The position numbers and the translations under genes were made by a program. From assembly GCF_013426915.1 (NCBI RefSeq), contig NZ_AP023179.1, forward strand, positions 3,658,001-3,722,000: a DNA stretch of 64,000 nt, read 5' to 3'. Source of the stretch: Paraburkholderia sp. PGU19. Lineage in GTDB: Bacteria; Pseudomonadota; Gammaproteobacteria; Burkholderiales; Burkholderiaceae. Under the pieces are notes generated by a model that saw only the letters and a program-made list of their open reading frames with translations, had not been told where the DNA came from and did no database searches. Shown here piece by piece: positions 19,881-29,735 of the stretch; position 1 is the first letter of the stretch; the number at the start of each line of letters is the position of its first letter.

Positions 19881-20813
19881 TCACACCATCTTCTGCATGA
19901 TCGAGATCAGCTTCTTCGCGTAGTGCGGATCGGTCGCGTAACCGGCGCGCTGCATGCCCTGCGCGAAGCCGTTCACGTCGCGCGACGAATTGATCACCTG
20001 CGCATAACGCGGGTTCGACTTCAGGAAGCTCGCGTAGTCGGTCATCGCTTCCTCGTACGAATCGTACGCGCGGAACTTCTCGACCACGCGCTGCGGGCGG
20101 CCATTGATGTACTCGGTCGTGACCGTCGCGACGGTCTTGCCGTTCCAGTCGTCCGTGGCCTTGATGCCGAAGATGTTGTGACTCGTCGTGCCGTCCGACT
20201 TGCGGATCTCACGCTTGCCCCAGCCCGATTCGAGCGCGGCCTGGCCGATGATGAAGCGCGCCGGAATGCCCGTCGCGGCGCTCGCGGCCTGCGCCGGCGC
20301 GGCCAGCTTGTCGACGAATGCATCCACCTTGTCCGACGAGCCGTCACCACGCACGGCCGGCGTCAACGCGCTGTTCGCCGAGTAGCCGCGGCCCATCTTC
20401 AGCGCGCCGTTGTTCGCCGGGTTCGCGTACGCCTTCGCCAGCGCATTCAGCGCAACGTTGTTGCCCGCGCTCACGTCGTCGGCGGACATGCCGGAGTTGC
20501 GCATCAACTGCTTGAGCATCGCGTCGGCAACACCAATGCCCTTCGACGACATCTGCTGCGAAAGCTGCTGGTCCATCATCGACGTGAAAGTCGCCGTGTC
20601 GTGCGAATCGAACGGACCGTCGGACGGCGTCGCGTCGCGCATGCTCTTCAGCATCATCTGCGTGAAAACGGCGTCGAACTGCTTGGCCGCCGACTTCATC
20701 GCTTCACGCGGATTCGCCGCAGCCTGCGCGCGCATCGCATCGAAGCCTTGCGTGTCGAGGGCGAAGCGATTGGTCAGGTCATTCGCGGCGTTGCGCGTCG
20801 TGTCGGAGTTCAT
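19881..20813 (-). CDS. flgJ: FlgJ, rod cap and peptidoglycan hydrolase
   Basis: A 310-residue dual-domain protein. The N-terminal half is the rod-cap scaffold (KQFDAVFTQMMLKSMRDATP, residues 45-65). The C-terminal half is a glucosaminidase that opens the cell wall for the rod. Its catalytic Glu lies in AALESGWGKREI and the fold shows NIFGIKA. It is last in the flgBCDEFGHIJ operon, 12 nt after flgI. Confidence 0.96.
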   Translation of the reverse strand: MNSDTTRNAANDLTNRFALDTQGFDAMRAQAAANPREAMKSAAKQFDAVFTQMMLKSMRDATPSDGPFDSHDTATFTSMMDQQLSQQMSSKGIGVADAMLKQLMRNSGMSADDVSAGNNVALNALAKAYANPANNGALKMGRGYSANSALTPAVRGDGSSDKVDAFVDKLAAPAQAASAATGIPARFIIGQAALESGWGKREIRKSDGTTSHNIFGIKATDDWNGKTVATVTTEYINGRPQRVVEKFRAYDSYEEAMTDYASFLKSNPRYAQVINSSRDVNGFAQGMQRAGYATDPHYAKKLISIMQKMV

Positions 20814-20825
20814 TCTTGTTGTTCC

Positions 20826-22013
20826 TTAGATGATCTCGAGATCGGCTCGCAGCGCACCCGCTGCCTTCATGGCCTGGAGAATCGACATCAGATCCGCGGG
20901 CGTTGCGCCGAGCGCGTTGAGCGCCTTCACGACGTCCGCGAGATTCGCGCCCGCGCTCACCATCTTGAGCGCGCCGTTGTCCTGCTTCAGCGCGATCTGC
21001 GACTGCTGCGCAACGACCGTCTGACCATTCGAGAACGCGCCCGGCTGGCTCACCACCGGTTGCGTGTTGACGACGACGGACAGATTGCCGTGCGCGACGG
21101 CGCAAGTCTGCAGCGTCACCATCTGGTTCATCACGATCGAGCCGGTGCGCGCGTTCAGAATCACCTTCGCGGCGGCCTGCCCGGGCCTCACGTCGAGATT
21201 TTGCAACTGCGCCATGAACTGCACCTGCTGTGCCGGATCGGTCGGTGCGCGCAGCTGGATCGTGCGGCCGTCGAGCGCGACCGCCGTGCCGAAGCCGAAC
21301 GCGTTGTTGATCGCCGACGTGATGCGCTGCGTCGTGTCGTAGTCCATGTCGTTCAGGTCGAGCTGCATCGTGCCCGCCTGCGAAATCGTGGTCGGCACAG
21401 CGCGCTCGACGATTGCACCGCCCGTGATCCGGCCCGCCGCAAGCTGGTTGACCTGCACCTTGCTGCCGTTCGCGCTCGCACCCGCGCCGCCGACGGCCAT
21501 GTTGCCCTGCGCGAGCGCATACACCTGGCCGTCCGCGCCTTTGAGCGGCGTGAGCAGCAGCGTGCCGCCACGCAGGCTCTTCGCATTGCCGAGAGACGAA
21601 ACCGTCACGTCGATCGCTTCGCCGGGCCGCGCGAACGCGGGCAGCGACGCCGTCACCATCACGGCGGCGACGTTCTTCAACTGCATGCTGGACAGCGAAT
21701 TGTTGCTGGAACTCGAACCCGCCTGCTGGCTGTTGATCGAGATGCCGAGGTTCGCGAGCATGTTCGCGAGCGTCTGCGTCGTGAAAGGCGTCTGCGTGGT
21801 CTGGTCGCCCGTGCCGTCGAGACCGACGACGAGGCCATAGCCGATCAGCGGGTTGTCGCGCACGCCCTGGATCTGCACGAGGTCCTTCAGGCGTTCCGCA
21901 TGCGCGACGTGCGTCGTGACGGGCAGCGCGGCACACGCGAGCGCGACCACGGCGAACGCGCGCGCGGCGAAACCGGAAACGGACGTCAGGCGGAGGAAAG
22001 AGAAGGTACGCAT
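20826..22013 (-). CDS. flgI: FlgI, flagellar P-ring protein
   Basis: A 395-residue periplasmic protein forming the P-ring bushing in peptidoglycan. A Sec signal peptide is cut after about residue 39 (HVAHA). The mature N-terminus [31 protein letters not shown] is nearly invariant in the family. It lies 2 nt after flgH. Confidence 0.97.
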   Translation of the reverse strand: MRTFSFLRLTSVSGFAARAFAVVALACAALPVTTHVAHAERLKDLVQIQGVRDNPLIGYGLVVGLDGTGDQTTQTPFTTQTLANMLANLGISINSQQAGSSSSNNSLSSMQLKNVAAVMVTASLPAFARPGEAIDVTVSSLGNAKSLRGGTLLLTPLKGADGQVYALAQGNMAVGGAGASANGSKVQVNQLAAGRITGGAIVERAVPTTISQAGTMQLDLNDMDYDTTQRITSAINNAFGFGTAVALDGRTIQLRAPTDPAQQVQFMAQLQNLDVRPGQAAAKVILNARTGSIVMNQMVTLQTCAVAHGNLSVVVNTQPVVSQPGAFSNGQTVVAQQSQIALKQDNGALKMVSAGANLADVVKALNALGATPADLMSILQAMKAAGALRADLEII

Positions 22014-22015
22014 GA

Positions 22016-22726
22016 TCAGAACGGCGCGACGTTGAGGAAGAAGCGTTGCAGCCAGCTCATGTCCTGGGATTCGTTGATATAGCCCTTGGCCGAGTATTCA
22101 ATCTTGGCGTCCGCAACCTGGGTCGAGTAAACCGCGTTCAGGCTGCTGATGGTGTTCGGATTGACGACGCCCGAGAAACGCACGAACTCGTTGCCCTGGT
22201 TGATCAGCATCTGCTTTTCGCCACTCACGAGCAGATTGCCGTTCGGCTGCACGCCGATCACCGTGACGGTGATCACGCCGCTGAACGTGTTCGACGCATT
22301 GGCGCCGCCCGTCGCCTTGAACGTGTTGGCACCCGTCGCGTCGAGGTTCACCTTGCCGAACAGACCGCCCAGAAAGCCCGCCGTCGGCACGCCGAACTTG
22401 GTCTCGCCGTTGCGGTTCGTGTTCGCACCCGACGACTTCGTCGCGTTGATGTTTTCGGAGATGACGATGGTCAGGATGTCGCCGACATTGCGCGGACGCT
22501 GGTCTTCGAACAGCGGCCGGCCAGCGTAACCCGGGTTGTAGATCGAGCCGGGCGTTTGCAGCGACGGCGGCGGCGGCGGCACGGCCGTCATCGGTTGCTG
22601 GGTGATCGGCTCCCTCGGCACGAGCGCGCAGCCGCCGAGTGCGGCTGCGAGCACGCCAGCGCCAGCGAGCATCGACACTGCCCGCGCGCTGCGCAGAGGA
22701 ATCTGGGTTCGAATGAAGTGCGACAT
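22016..22726 (-). CDS. flgH: FlgH, flagellar L-ring lipoprotein
   Basis: A 236-residue outer-membrane lipoprotein forming the L-ring. The lipobox LGGC lies near residue 33 after a basic and hydrophobic signal segment. Conserved features are [28 protein letters not shown] and the C-terminal [24 protein letters not shown]. It sits between flgG and flgI. Confidence 0.97.
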   Translation of the reverse strand: MSHFIRTQIPLRSARAVSMLAGAGVLAAALGGCALVPREPITQQPMTAVPPPPPSLQTPGSIYNPGYAGRPLFEDQRPRNVGDILTIVISENINATKSSGANTNRNGETKFGVPTAGFLGGLFGKVNLDATGANTFKATGGANASNTFSGVITVTVIGVQPNGNLLVSGEKQMLINQGNEFVRFSGVVNPNTISSLNAVYSTQVADAKIEYSAKGYINESQDMSWLQRFFLNVAPF

Positions 22727-22776
22727 CTTGGTTACCGCCTAAGTGTTTCCGACTTTCAGCCTGACTATCAGCCTGC

Positions 22777-23565
22777 TTAAACCGGCATCTGGCTGAGCGT
22801 CTGCAGCATCTGGTCGGACGTCGTCACGGCCTTGCTGTTGATTTCGTACGCGCGCTGGGTCTGGATCATGTTCACCAGCTCCTGCACGACGTTGACGTTC
22901 GATGCTTCGACATAGCCCTGATTCAGCGTGCCAGCGCCGTTCAGACCCGGCGTCGCGACGTTAGGCGTGCCCGACGAGGTCGTTTCCTGGAACAGGTTTT
23001 CGCCCTTCGCGTCGAGACCGGTCGGGTTGATGAACGTGGCGACCTGCAGCGAGCCGATCTGCGTCGTCGCCGTCGAACCCGCCGTCGTCACCGACACCAC
23101 GCCGTCGCTGCCGATCGTGAGCGACGTCGCGTTCTGCGGAATCGTGATCGCGGGCAGCACCTGATAGCCGCTCGACGTGACGAGCTGGCCCTGTGCGTTG
23201 GTCTGGAACGAGCCGTCGCGCGTGTACGCGGTCGTGCCGTCCGGCATCTGCACCTGGAAGAAGCCCTGGCCGTTGATCGCGACGTCCTTCGAGTTGCCCG
23301 TCTGCTGCAGGTTGCCCTGCGTGTACAGACGCTCGGTGGCGACCTGCTGCACGCCCGTGCCGAGCTGGATGCCCGACGGCAACTCGGTCTGCTGCGTCGA
23401 GTTCGCGCCCGGCTGGCGGATCGTCTGATACAGCAGATCTTCGAACACTGCGCGCGAGCCCTTGAAGCCATTCGTGCTGACGTTCGCGAGGTTGTTCGAA
23501 ATCGTGTCCATCTGCGCCTGCTGCGCATTCATGCCCGTGGCGGCGATATAGAGTGAGCGGTTCAC
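22777..23565 (-). CDS. flgG: FlgG, distal rod protein
   Basis: A 262-residue distal rod protein, exported without cleavage. The rod/hook N-terminal motif ([21 protein letters not shown]) and the C-terminal D0 helix ([21 protein letters not shown]) match FlgG; length is typical (260). It follows flgF. Confidence 0.97.
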   Translation of the reverse strand: MNRSLYIAATGMNAQQAQMDTISNNLANVSTNGFKGSRAVFEDLLYQTIRQPGANSTQQTELPSGIQLGTGVQQVATERLYTQGNLQQTGNSKDVAINGQGFFQVQMPDGTTAYTRDGSFQTNAQGQLVTSSGYQVLPAITIPQNATSLTIGSDGVVSVTTAGSTATTQIGSLQVATFINPTGLDAKGENLFQETTSSGTPNVATPGLNGAGTLNQGYVEASNVNVVQELVNMIQTQRAYEINSKAVTTSDQMLQTLSQMPV

Positions 23566-23616
23566 TTACTTTCTCCTGAACGCAGCGTGGTGCGTTCCGT
23601 TAAATCTGCGTCGGGA

Positions 23617-24375
23617 TTAGCTGAAGCTCAGCAACTTGTTGGCCGACTGCTCGTTCTGGTCGGCGGACTCGATCATCTTGGTCTGCATCTGGAACTGGCG
23701 GGCGTTGGTGATCATCGAGACCATCGCCGCGACGGGATTCACGTTGCTGCCTTCGAGTGCGCCTGCCGCGACCTTGACGGCGGGATCGGCGTCGGCGGGA
23801 TTGCCGTCAGTCGTGTGATAGAGGCCATCGTCGCCGTGCGTGAGGCTGCCGGGCGCGGGATTCACCAGCTTCAGCTGATCGACGAGTGCAATCGTCGTGG
23901 CGGGATCGCCCGGCATCAGCGCCGAGATCGTGCCGTCGTTGCCGATCGTCACTTCCGCACCGGGCGGCACGGCAATCGGACCGCCGCCGCCCACCACCTG
24001 CATGTTGCTGGCCGTGACGAGCTGGCCGTTTGCATCGACGTGCAGGTTGCCCGCGCGCGTGTACGCTTCCTGGCCGTCGGGCGTCAGCACGGACAGCCAG
24101 CCCGGACCCTGGATCGCGACGTCGAGCGGATTGCCCGTCTGCTGGATCGGGCCCGGCGTGTAGTCCGCGCTGGGCGTCGACGACAGCACGAAAGTGCGCG
24201 TGGTGTCGTTCTGAATCGTGCTGCCGTCGCCGAACGCCATCGGCACGGCGCGGAACGTCGCGAGCTGGGCCTTGAAGCCCGTGGTCGAGGTGTTCGCGAG
24301 GTTGTTCGCGACCACGGCCTGCTGTTCGAGCGCCTGGGAAGCGCCCGACATCGCGGTGTATATGAGCCGGTCCAT
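23617..24375 (-). CDS. flgF: FlgF, proximal rod protein
   Basis: A 252-residue rod protein. It begins MDRLIYTAMSGASQALEQQAVVANNLANTSTTGFKAQ, the FlgF form of the rod/hook N-terminus, and ends in the conserved helix MVSMITNARQFQMQTKMIESAD. It sits between flgE and flgG. Confidence 0.96.
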   Translation of the reverse strand: MDRLIYTAMSGASQALEQQAVVANNLANTSTTGFKAQLATFRAVPMAFGDGSTIQNDTTRTFVLSSTPSADYTPGPIQQTGNPLDVAIQGPGWLSVLTPDGQEAYTRAGNLHVDANGQLVTASNMQVVGGGGPIAVPPGAEVTIGNDGTISALMPGDPATTIALVDQLKLVNPAPGSLTHGDDGLYHTTDGNPADADPAVKVAAGALEGSNVNPVAAMVSMITNARQFQMQTKMIESADQNEQSANKLLSFS

Positions 24376-24397
24376 GATGGTGTCGGTGCGTCAGCTA

Positions 24398-25906
24398 TTA
24401 CAGGTTGATCAGCGTCTGGTCGACGGCCTGCTGGGTCTTGATCGTCTGCGCGTTCGCCTGGTAATCGCGTTGCGCGGTGATCAGGTTCACCAGTTCGCTC
24501 GTCAGGTCGACGTTCGAGTTTTCCGTCGCGCCGCCTTGCAGCACGCCGTGGTTCGTCGAGCCGGGCGCTGCGATCACTGCGACGCCAGAAGCAGCCGTTG
24601 CCTGAAATTCGTTGTTGCCGAGGTTGATCAGGCCGTTCTGGTTCGCGAACGTCGCGAGTGCGACCTGGCCGAGCGCCGCTGTCTGGTTGTTCGAGTAGTT
24701 GCCCGTGATGATGCCGTCGGCGCCGACCGAGAAGCTCGTCAACTGACCCGCCGCGAAACCGTCTTGCGTCAGCGAGTTGACGCCGTCCTTGCTGCCGAAC
24801 TGCGTCGTGCCGGCGATGTTCAGCGTCAGACCTTGCGGCGTCGCCGAGCCGTCCGAGTTCGGGATCGAGAAGTTGAACGCGAACAGCGTCGAGGTCGGGT
24901 TGCCCGCCGCGTCGAGCGTGCTGACCAGGTTGCCCGACGTGTCGAACTTCGCGGTGCCGATCTTGGTGGTCGGGACGCTGCCGTCCTTGCCTGCATACAC
25001 GTCCCACGAACCAGCCGCGGTCTTCACGAAGTACATGTCGACCTGCTGTTTGCCGCCCAGCGAGTCATAGACGGGCACCGACGTCGAATAGGTGTACGTC
25101 GCGCTGTTGTTCGGGTCGAACACCAGCGGCGTCGGCGTGACCGTTACCGAGTCGCCCGTGGCCGGCGTGCCGGCCAGCGTGATCGTTTCGCCGTTGCCGA
25201 GCTTGATCGGCGAGTTGGCGGAGTACGTGCCCGTCACGCTCGAACCGTCGCTGCCCGTCACCGTGTACGCCGTCGGGCTGGTGAAGCTGACCGTGTAGGT
25301 GTTGGCGTTCGTGCCCTGTGTGCCGTCCGTGATCGACACGCCGTTGTTCGTCAGGGTGCCCGTGTTGGTTGCGGCGAACGCCGCGGTAGGCGTGCCCAGC
25401 GCGAGTTTGTCCTGCGCGTTCAGGTTCAGGCCGGCCGTGATGGCCTTGGTGGCCGTCGGCGGAATATTGGCCGTCGGCACCTGCAGCGGCACCGTGCCCG
25501 CCGTGTTGACGACACCGTTCGCGTTCGCCGCGTAGCCCATCAGCTTCAGGCCGTCGGCGTTGACGATGTAGCCGTTCTTGTCGAGCTGGAACACGCCGTT
25601 GCGCGAGTACGTCACCGAGCCGTTGTTCGACATCTGGAAGAAGCCGTTGCCATTGATGGCGACGTGCAGCGCGATGTCGTCGTTCGTGATCGTGCCTTGC
25701 GAGAAGTTCTGCTCGACTTGCGACATCCGCGTGCCGATACCGATCTGGTTGTTGACGGCCGTGGCGACCGAGTTCGCGTACATGTCCGCGAACTGCGCCG
25801 CACCTTGCTTGAAGCCGACGGTGTTCGCGTTGGCAATGTTGTTGCCGATGACGTCGAGGTCGCTCGATGCGCCTGCCAGTCCGCTCAATCCTTGTTGGTA
25901 ACCCAT
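24398..25906 (-). CDS. flgE: FlgE, hook protein
   Basis: A 502-residue hook subunit. The N-terminus MGYQQGLSGLAGASSDLDVIGNNIANANTVGFKQG and the C-terminus DLTSELVNLITAQRDYQANAQTIKTQ are family hallmarks. It is about 100 residues longer than the Salmonella protein because the surface-exposed central domains are enlarged and rich in Thr, Val, Gly and Asn. Confidence 0.96.
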   Translation of the reverse strand: MGYQQGLSGLAGASSDLDVIGNNIANANTVGFKQGAAQFADMYANSVATAVNNQIGIGTRMSQVEQNFSQGTITNDDIALHVAINGNGFFQMSNNGSVTYSRNGVFQLDKNGYIVNADGLKLMGYAANANGVVNTAGTVPLQVPTANIPPTATKAITAGLNLNAQDKLALGTPTAAFAATNTGTLTNNGVSITDGTQGTNANTYTVSFTSPTAYTVTGSDGSSVTGTYSANSPIKLGNGETITLAGTPATGDSVTVTPTPLVFDPNNSATYTYSTSVPVYDSLGGKQQVDMYFVKTAAGSWDVYAGKDGSVPTTKIGTAKFDTSGNLVSTLDAAGNPTSTLFAFNFSIPNSDGSATPQGLTLNIAGTTQFGSKDGVNSLTQDGFAAGQLTSFSVGADGIITGNYSNNQTAALGQVALATFANQNGLINLGNNEFQATAASGVAVIAAPGSTNHGVLQGGATENSNVDLTSELVNLITAQRDYQANAQTIKTQQAVDQTLINL

Positions 25907-25939
25907 GACGGTCTCCGTATCTGCTAATGCTGAATGCGT

Positions 25940-26653
25940 TTAGATGATGGCGGCGATCGACGTCAGGCCGACCGTCTTGCCGTTCGAGAGGACGAGGCCC
26001 GGCGTGCCGTCCGTCTGCTTGATCACGCCCTGCACCGTGGCCGCCGACAACGTGGCCGGGCTGGTCGTGCCGTTCGCCGTCGTGCCGCTTGCGGTGAACG
26101 TGTAGTTGCCATCGGGGAGCGCGTTGCCAGCCGTGTCGACGGGCGTCCAGCCGATAGGAATCGTGCCTGCCGACTGCTTGCCGAGGTCGATCGTGTTGAC
26201 GATCTGGCCGGCCGAGTTCTTGACCGTGACCTGCACGTCAGTCGCGTCGTTCGCGAGCGTGACGCCGAAGCCCGTCGCCTTGCCCGATGCCACCGAGAAG
26301 CCGTCGCCCGGGGCGAGCACCGTCGAGCTGATCAGGCTCGCGGCCTGGGTCTGCTGGTTCGTCGTCAGTTGCGTGGCGAGCGAAGTCAGCGACGTGTTCA
26401 GCTGCGCGATACCCGTCACCGTATTGATCTGAGCCAGCTGCGAGGTCATCTGCGAGCTGTCCATCGGGTTGGTCGGGTCCTGGTTCTTCATTTGCGCGAT
26501 GAGCAGCTGCAAGAACGTGTTCTGCAGGTCGGTGCCCGACGTCGCGCTGGACGACGAGCTCGACGACGATGCACTGCCCGTGCCGTTCATCGTGTCGAGC
26601 AACGTCTGCGAAACAGTCGCGCCGTTGTTGCCGATTGTGGATTGCGTAGTCAA
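25940..26653 (-). CDS. flgD: FlgD, hook cap / assembly scaffold
   Basis: A 237-residue hook-capping scaffold. The N-terminal part contains the conserved FLQLLIAQMKNQDPTNPMDSSQMTSQLAQ. The C-terminal part is the Ig-like/tudor-like FlgD domain. It lies between flgC and flgE. Confidence 0.96.
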   Translation of the reverse strand: MTTQSTIGNNGATVSQTLLDTMNGTGSASSSSSSSSATSGTDLQNTFLQLLIAQMKNQDPTNPMDSSQMTSQLAQINTVTGIAQLNTSLTSLATQLTTNQQTQAASLISSTVLAPGDGFSVASGKATGFGVTLANDATDVQVTVKNSAGQIVNTIDLGKQSAGTIPIGWTPVDTAGNALPDGNYTFTASGTTANGTTSPATLSAATVQGVIKQTDGTPGLVLSNGKTVGLTSIAAII

Positions 26654-26664
26654 GGAAACTCTCC

Positions 26665-27090
26665 TCAGGTTCCGATCGTGAGCGTCTTCAGCATCAGCTG
26701 TTTCGCGGTGTTGAGCGTTTCGACGTTGGCCTGATAAGAGCGCGAGGCCGAAATCATGTTGACCATTTCCTGCACCGGGTCGACGTTCGGCATCTGGACG
26801 TAACCGTTTGCGTCAGCGGCCGGGTTGCCCGGGTCGTAGGACGTTTTCATCGGCGTCGGGTCGTCGATGACGCCCGTCACCTGCACGCCGCCGACCTGCT
26901 GGCCCGAGCCCGTGCGCGCGCCGCCGATCGGGTTGACGGCGAACACGACCTGCTTCGCCTTGTACGGCTTGCCGTCGGGACCCGTCGTACTGTCGGCGTT
27001 CGCGAGGTTCGACGCAGTCACGTTCAGGCGTTGTGCTTGCGCGGACATCGCCGAACCGGCGACGTTGAAAATGTTCATCAGGGATGGCAT
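26665..27090 (-). CDS. flgC: FlgC, proximal rod protein
   Basis: A 141-residue proximal rod protein with [22 protein letters not shown] at the N-terminus and [31 protein letters not shown] at the C-terminus. It is 11 nt upstream of flgD and 109 nt downstream of flgB. Confidence 0.96.
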   Translation of the reverse strand: MPSLMNIFNVAGSAMSAQAQRLNVTASNLANADSTTGPDGKPYKAKQVVFAVNPIGGARTGSGQQVGGVQVTGVIDDPTPMKTSYDPGNPAADANGYVQMPNVDPVQEMVNMISASRSYQANVETLNTAKQLMLKTLTIGT

Positions 27091-27199
27091 GGCTTTTCGA
27101 CCTCTCTTGCCGGCTCGCCGGCGTCTAATCCCGTAGCGTTGTTAGTTTTTAGCGTTGGTCCAGCGTGCCGCCCTCTATATGGAAGGCGGCGCAATCTCA

Positions 27200-27691
27200 T
27201 TAACCGTTCGACGTGATCGCCGACAGCATCGACTTGATCTGCTGCGACAGCACCGTCATGCCGGACTCGAAGTGCAGCGAGTTGTCGGCGAACTGCACGC
27301 GCTCGGCGTCCAGATCGACCGTATTGCCGTCGAGCGAAGGCTGCGACGGAATGCGGTAGGCAACCTTGCCGAAGTCGTCGGCCGGGCCGCCCGTCGGGAT
27401 GAGGCGCGCCTTGCCCGTCATGTGGCCCGGCGCCGTCGCGGCCATCGACATGCCTTGCGACACGCCCGCCGGCTGCGTCATCGCGAGCGGCGCGTTGTTC
27501 GAGGCGCCCGCCGTCGAGCCGCCGCTTTTCTTCAGCGCGCCCGCGAGCGACGAAGCGAAGTCGACATCGCGCGCCTTGTAGCCAGGCGTATCGGAGTTCG
27601 CGATATTCGACGACAGCAGTTCCTGCCGATAGGCGCGCACATCGAGCGCCTGGCGGCCAAAGGCAAATTCGGCATCGAGTTTGTCCAGCAT
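27200..27691 (-). CDS. flgB: FlgB, proximal rod protein
   Basis: A 163-residue proximal rod protein, first gene of the flgBCDEFGHIJ operon. The N-terminus MLDKLDAEFAFGRQALDVRAYRQ and the motif SSNIANSDTPGYKARDVDF are typical. The ATG at 27691 has a GGAGAA site; the frame is open further but without support. It is divergent from flgA. It is somewhat longer than the enteric protein (138) because of a Ser/Ala/Gly-rich insert. Confidence 0.95.
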   Translation of the reverse strand: MLDKLDAEFAFGRQALDVRAYRQELLSSNIANSDTPGYKARDVDFASSLAGALKKSGGSTAGASNNAPLAMTQPAGVSQGMSMAATAPGHMTGKARLIPTGGPADDFGKVAYRIPSQPSLDGNTVDLDAERVQFADNSLHFESGMTVLSQQIKSMLSAITSNG

Positions 27692-27933
27692 TGGGTTCTC
27701 CGTGGAACGGTCCGAGGCTTCCCGTTTCGCACCGCCGATCCGCCTTGTTCGGTAAGAAGCGTTTCGACTGCGCTGGCCGGGATGGCCTTTTTGCATGTGG
27801 TGAATTGTGCGGGCGGCGCGCAAGTCTTAATCGGACGAATAGCCGGGGAAGGACGCCTCTATTCACCGTTTGCACGGGAGGCGCGATCTCTAGAATGCGA
27901 TTCGTACCTATGCATCAACGAAGGAGTCAGACC
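27692..27933. promoter_or_regulatory. Divergent control region of flgB and flgA
   Basis: 242 bp separate the two starts. A possible sigma-70-like pair faces flgA: TTGCAC at 27870 and TAGAAT at 27891, with a short 15-nt spacer. A block at 27829-27850 (AATCGGACGAATAGCC followed by GGGGAA) resembles one half of the motif found upstream of flhF and flhB, but its partner half is off by about 4 nt. No strong promoter can be named. Confidence 0.35.
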
Positions 27934-29193
27934 ATGCCCTTGCCCGTCACCGCTTCACGCGAAGCTCGCCGTACGAGCGCGCGTGCGGCCCGGACGCTGT
28001 CGGCGATGGCGCTGGTCAGCGCTTGCGCGGCCGCATCCATTGCGCATGCGCAAGAGAACAACGGTCCGATCGTCATTGCCGGACCCGGCGAGAAAAATCC
28101 CGCCGATCTTCAGGCACTGGCCGAGCGGATCAACACGCCTGCGCCCGTCGCTGCGCCGCGCGCCAGCGTCCCGGCGCCGATGGTTGCGCCTGCAACGCTC
28201 GCCGCGAATCCGCGTAACGAGGCGGACCGTTTCGCGCAAGCCGCGCATGCGGATGGCGCGATCGTGATTCCGGGCGCGGGCGAGACGTCAGCGCAGCAAG
28301 GTGTTGCCACGGCGCCCGCCAATATGAATGCGGGCGCGCCGGGCATGATGCGCGTGAGCCTGCAACCGGCATCGCGTCAGGTGATGCCCGTCGTGGTCGC
28401 GCCGGCCCAGGCCGTAGCGCGGCCGACGGCGGGTGTTCAGCCGATTGCGGTGAATCCGGCCGCCGGCAATGCCGCAGCGGCGCAGCTGCGCGGCGCGGCC
28501 GTTGTGCCGCCTGCCGCCGCACCGACTCAGGCCCAGGCCGCCGCGCAACCGGCTGCGCCCGTGCCCGCTGGACAGCAGGACGGTGAATCGATCCGCCGCG
28601 CCGCGCTCGCGTATTTGCAACAGCAGTCGGCGGGATTGCCGGGCAAGGTCGACATCAGCGTCGCGACGGTGTTTCCGCGCGGACTCGCCGCGTGCACGAC
28701 GCTCGAGCCGTTCCTGCCGACGGGCGCGCGCGTCTGGGGCCGCACGACGGTCGGCGTGCGCTGCTCGGGCGAGCGTCCGTGGACGCTGTACCTGCAGGCC
28801 AAGGTGTCGATTCACGCGACCTACTTTCTCGCCTCGCGCTCGATTGCGCCGGGCGAGCTGCTGTCCGCCTCCGATCTCATCGCGCGAGACGGCGATCTGA
28901 CGCTGCTGCCGCAAGCCGTGATCACCGACCCGGCGCAGGCTGTCGGCTCGGTGTCGCTGATGCGTGTGTCGGCGGGGCTGCCGCTGCGCCGGGACATGCT
29001 GAAGAGCGCGGATTCGGTGACGATCGGGCAGTCGGTGAAAGTGGTCGCCCAGGGTGCGAATTTTGCGATTTCGGCGGAAGGCAGCGCGATGAACAACGCG
29101 TCGCCGGGCCAGTCGGTGCGGGTGAAGACGGCGAATGGGCAGATCATCCAGGGCATCGTGAAGGACGGCGGAACCGTCGTGATCCAGCTCTGA
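27934..29193 (+). CDS. flgA: FlgA, P-ring assembly chaperone (enlarged)
   Basis: A 419-residue periplasmic chaperone for FlgI, twice the enteric length (219). A signal peptide ends about residue 39 (SIAHA). The Ala/Pro-rich extension to about residue 270 carries a twice-repeated IVIAGPGE / IVIPGAGE motif (46-53 and 110-117). The canonical FlgA/SAF domain follows, with FLPTGARVWGRTTVGVRC and the C-terminal SVRVKTANGQIIQGIV. AAGGAG precedes the ATG at 27934; the frame is open to 27691, but that part overlaps the control region. Confidence 0.93.
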   Translation: MPLPVTASREARRTSARAARTLSAMALVSACAAASIAHAQENNGPIVIAGPGEKNPADLQALAERINTPAPVAAPRASVPAPMVAPATLAANPRNEADRFAQAAHADGAIVIPGAGETSAQQGVATAPANMNAGAPGMMRVSLQPASRQVMPVVVAPAQAVARPTAGVQPIAVNPAAGNAAAAQLRGAAVVPPAAAPTQAQAAAQPAAPVPAGQQDGESIRRAALAYLQQQSAGLPGKVDISVATVFPRGLAACTTLEPFLPTGARVWGRTTVGVRCSGERPWTLYLQAKVSIHATYFLASRSIAPGELLSASDLIARDGDLTLLPQAVITDPAQAVGSVSLMRVSAGLPLRRDMLKSADSVTIGQSVKVVAQGANFAISAEGSAMNNASPGQSVRVKTANGQIIQGIVKDGGTVVIQL

Positions 29194-29243
29194 CGGGTGT
29201 TACCAGCAGTTACAACTTGAAAAACGTGTCGGATCGGTTGACC

Positions 29244-29270
29244 TAAAGTTCGAGGGATGGATGCCGTTAA
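29244..29270 (+). promoter_or_regulatory. Sigma-28 promoter for flgMN
   Basis: TAAAGTTC, 11 nt, GCCGTTAA: 7 of 8 matches to the FliA consensus in each box and exact spacing. The expected start of transcription (about 29277) lies downstream of the ATG at 29257, so that ATG cannot be used on this transcript. The GTG at 29299 is left as the flgM start. Confidence 0.85.
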
Positions 29271-29298
29271 TTCATTCAAATCGTTCAGGAAGCCAATC

Positions 29299-29640
29299 GT
29301 GAAAGTTGATTCCACTACCCATTCAGGCCTGCAGACGTTGAAAGACGGGCTGCAGCGCACGCAGCAAAGCGACGCCGCAACGACGGGCGGCGCAGGCACG
29401 GCGACGTCGACGGCCTCGGGCGCGTCGGGCGACGCCAATGTGAATTTGTCGGGGCTGTCGTCGCATTTGCACAGCCTCGCGAGCGCCGGTTCATCGGATA
29501 TCGATACGGCGCATGTCGAGTCGATCAAGTCGGCGATCAAAAACGGCACGTTGACGATCGACTCCGGCAAGATCGCCGATGGCGTGCTGGCGACGGCGCG
29601 CGATCTGTTGCAGAAGAATAGCCAGTCGTCCGGGAACTGA
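29299..29640 (+). CDS. flgM: FlgM, anti-sigma-28 factor
   Basis: A 113-residue FlgM that binds FliA until it is exported through the finished hook. The conserved C-terminal region (VESIKSAIKNGTLTIDSGKIADGVLATARDLL) holds the sigma-binding helices. The GTG start at 29299 has AGGAAG upstream and begins MKVDSTTHS. An ATG at 29257 (127 aa) lies inside the sigma-28 promoter and is less likely. flgN follows after 95 nt. Confidence 0.92.
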   Translation: MKVDSTTHSGLQTLKDGLQRTQQSDAATTGGAGTATSTASGASGDANVNLSGLSSHLHSLASAGSSDIDTAHVESIKSAIKNGTLTIDSGKIADGVLATARDLLQKNSQSSGN

Positions 29641-29735
29641 TGGACGCACCGATGGACGGTGCGGCGGGTGCCGGGCGGTATTTGTGACAAATCCGGTTTG
29701 CGTGTTGCGCGGGCCGGTGCCTAGCGAGTTGCTTT

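Noticed and set aside
19923..22082. Plus-strand open frame of 719 codons opposite flgJ, flgI and flgH
   Set aside because: It crosses three well-supported genes and is Arg-rich throughout, so it is an antisense artefact.
27870..27896. TTGCAC / TAGAAT as the flgA promoter
   Set aside because: The spacer of 15 nt is too short to claim a sigma-70 promoter; it is only mentioned as a possibility in the control-region entry.
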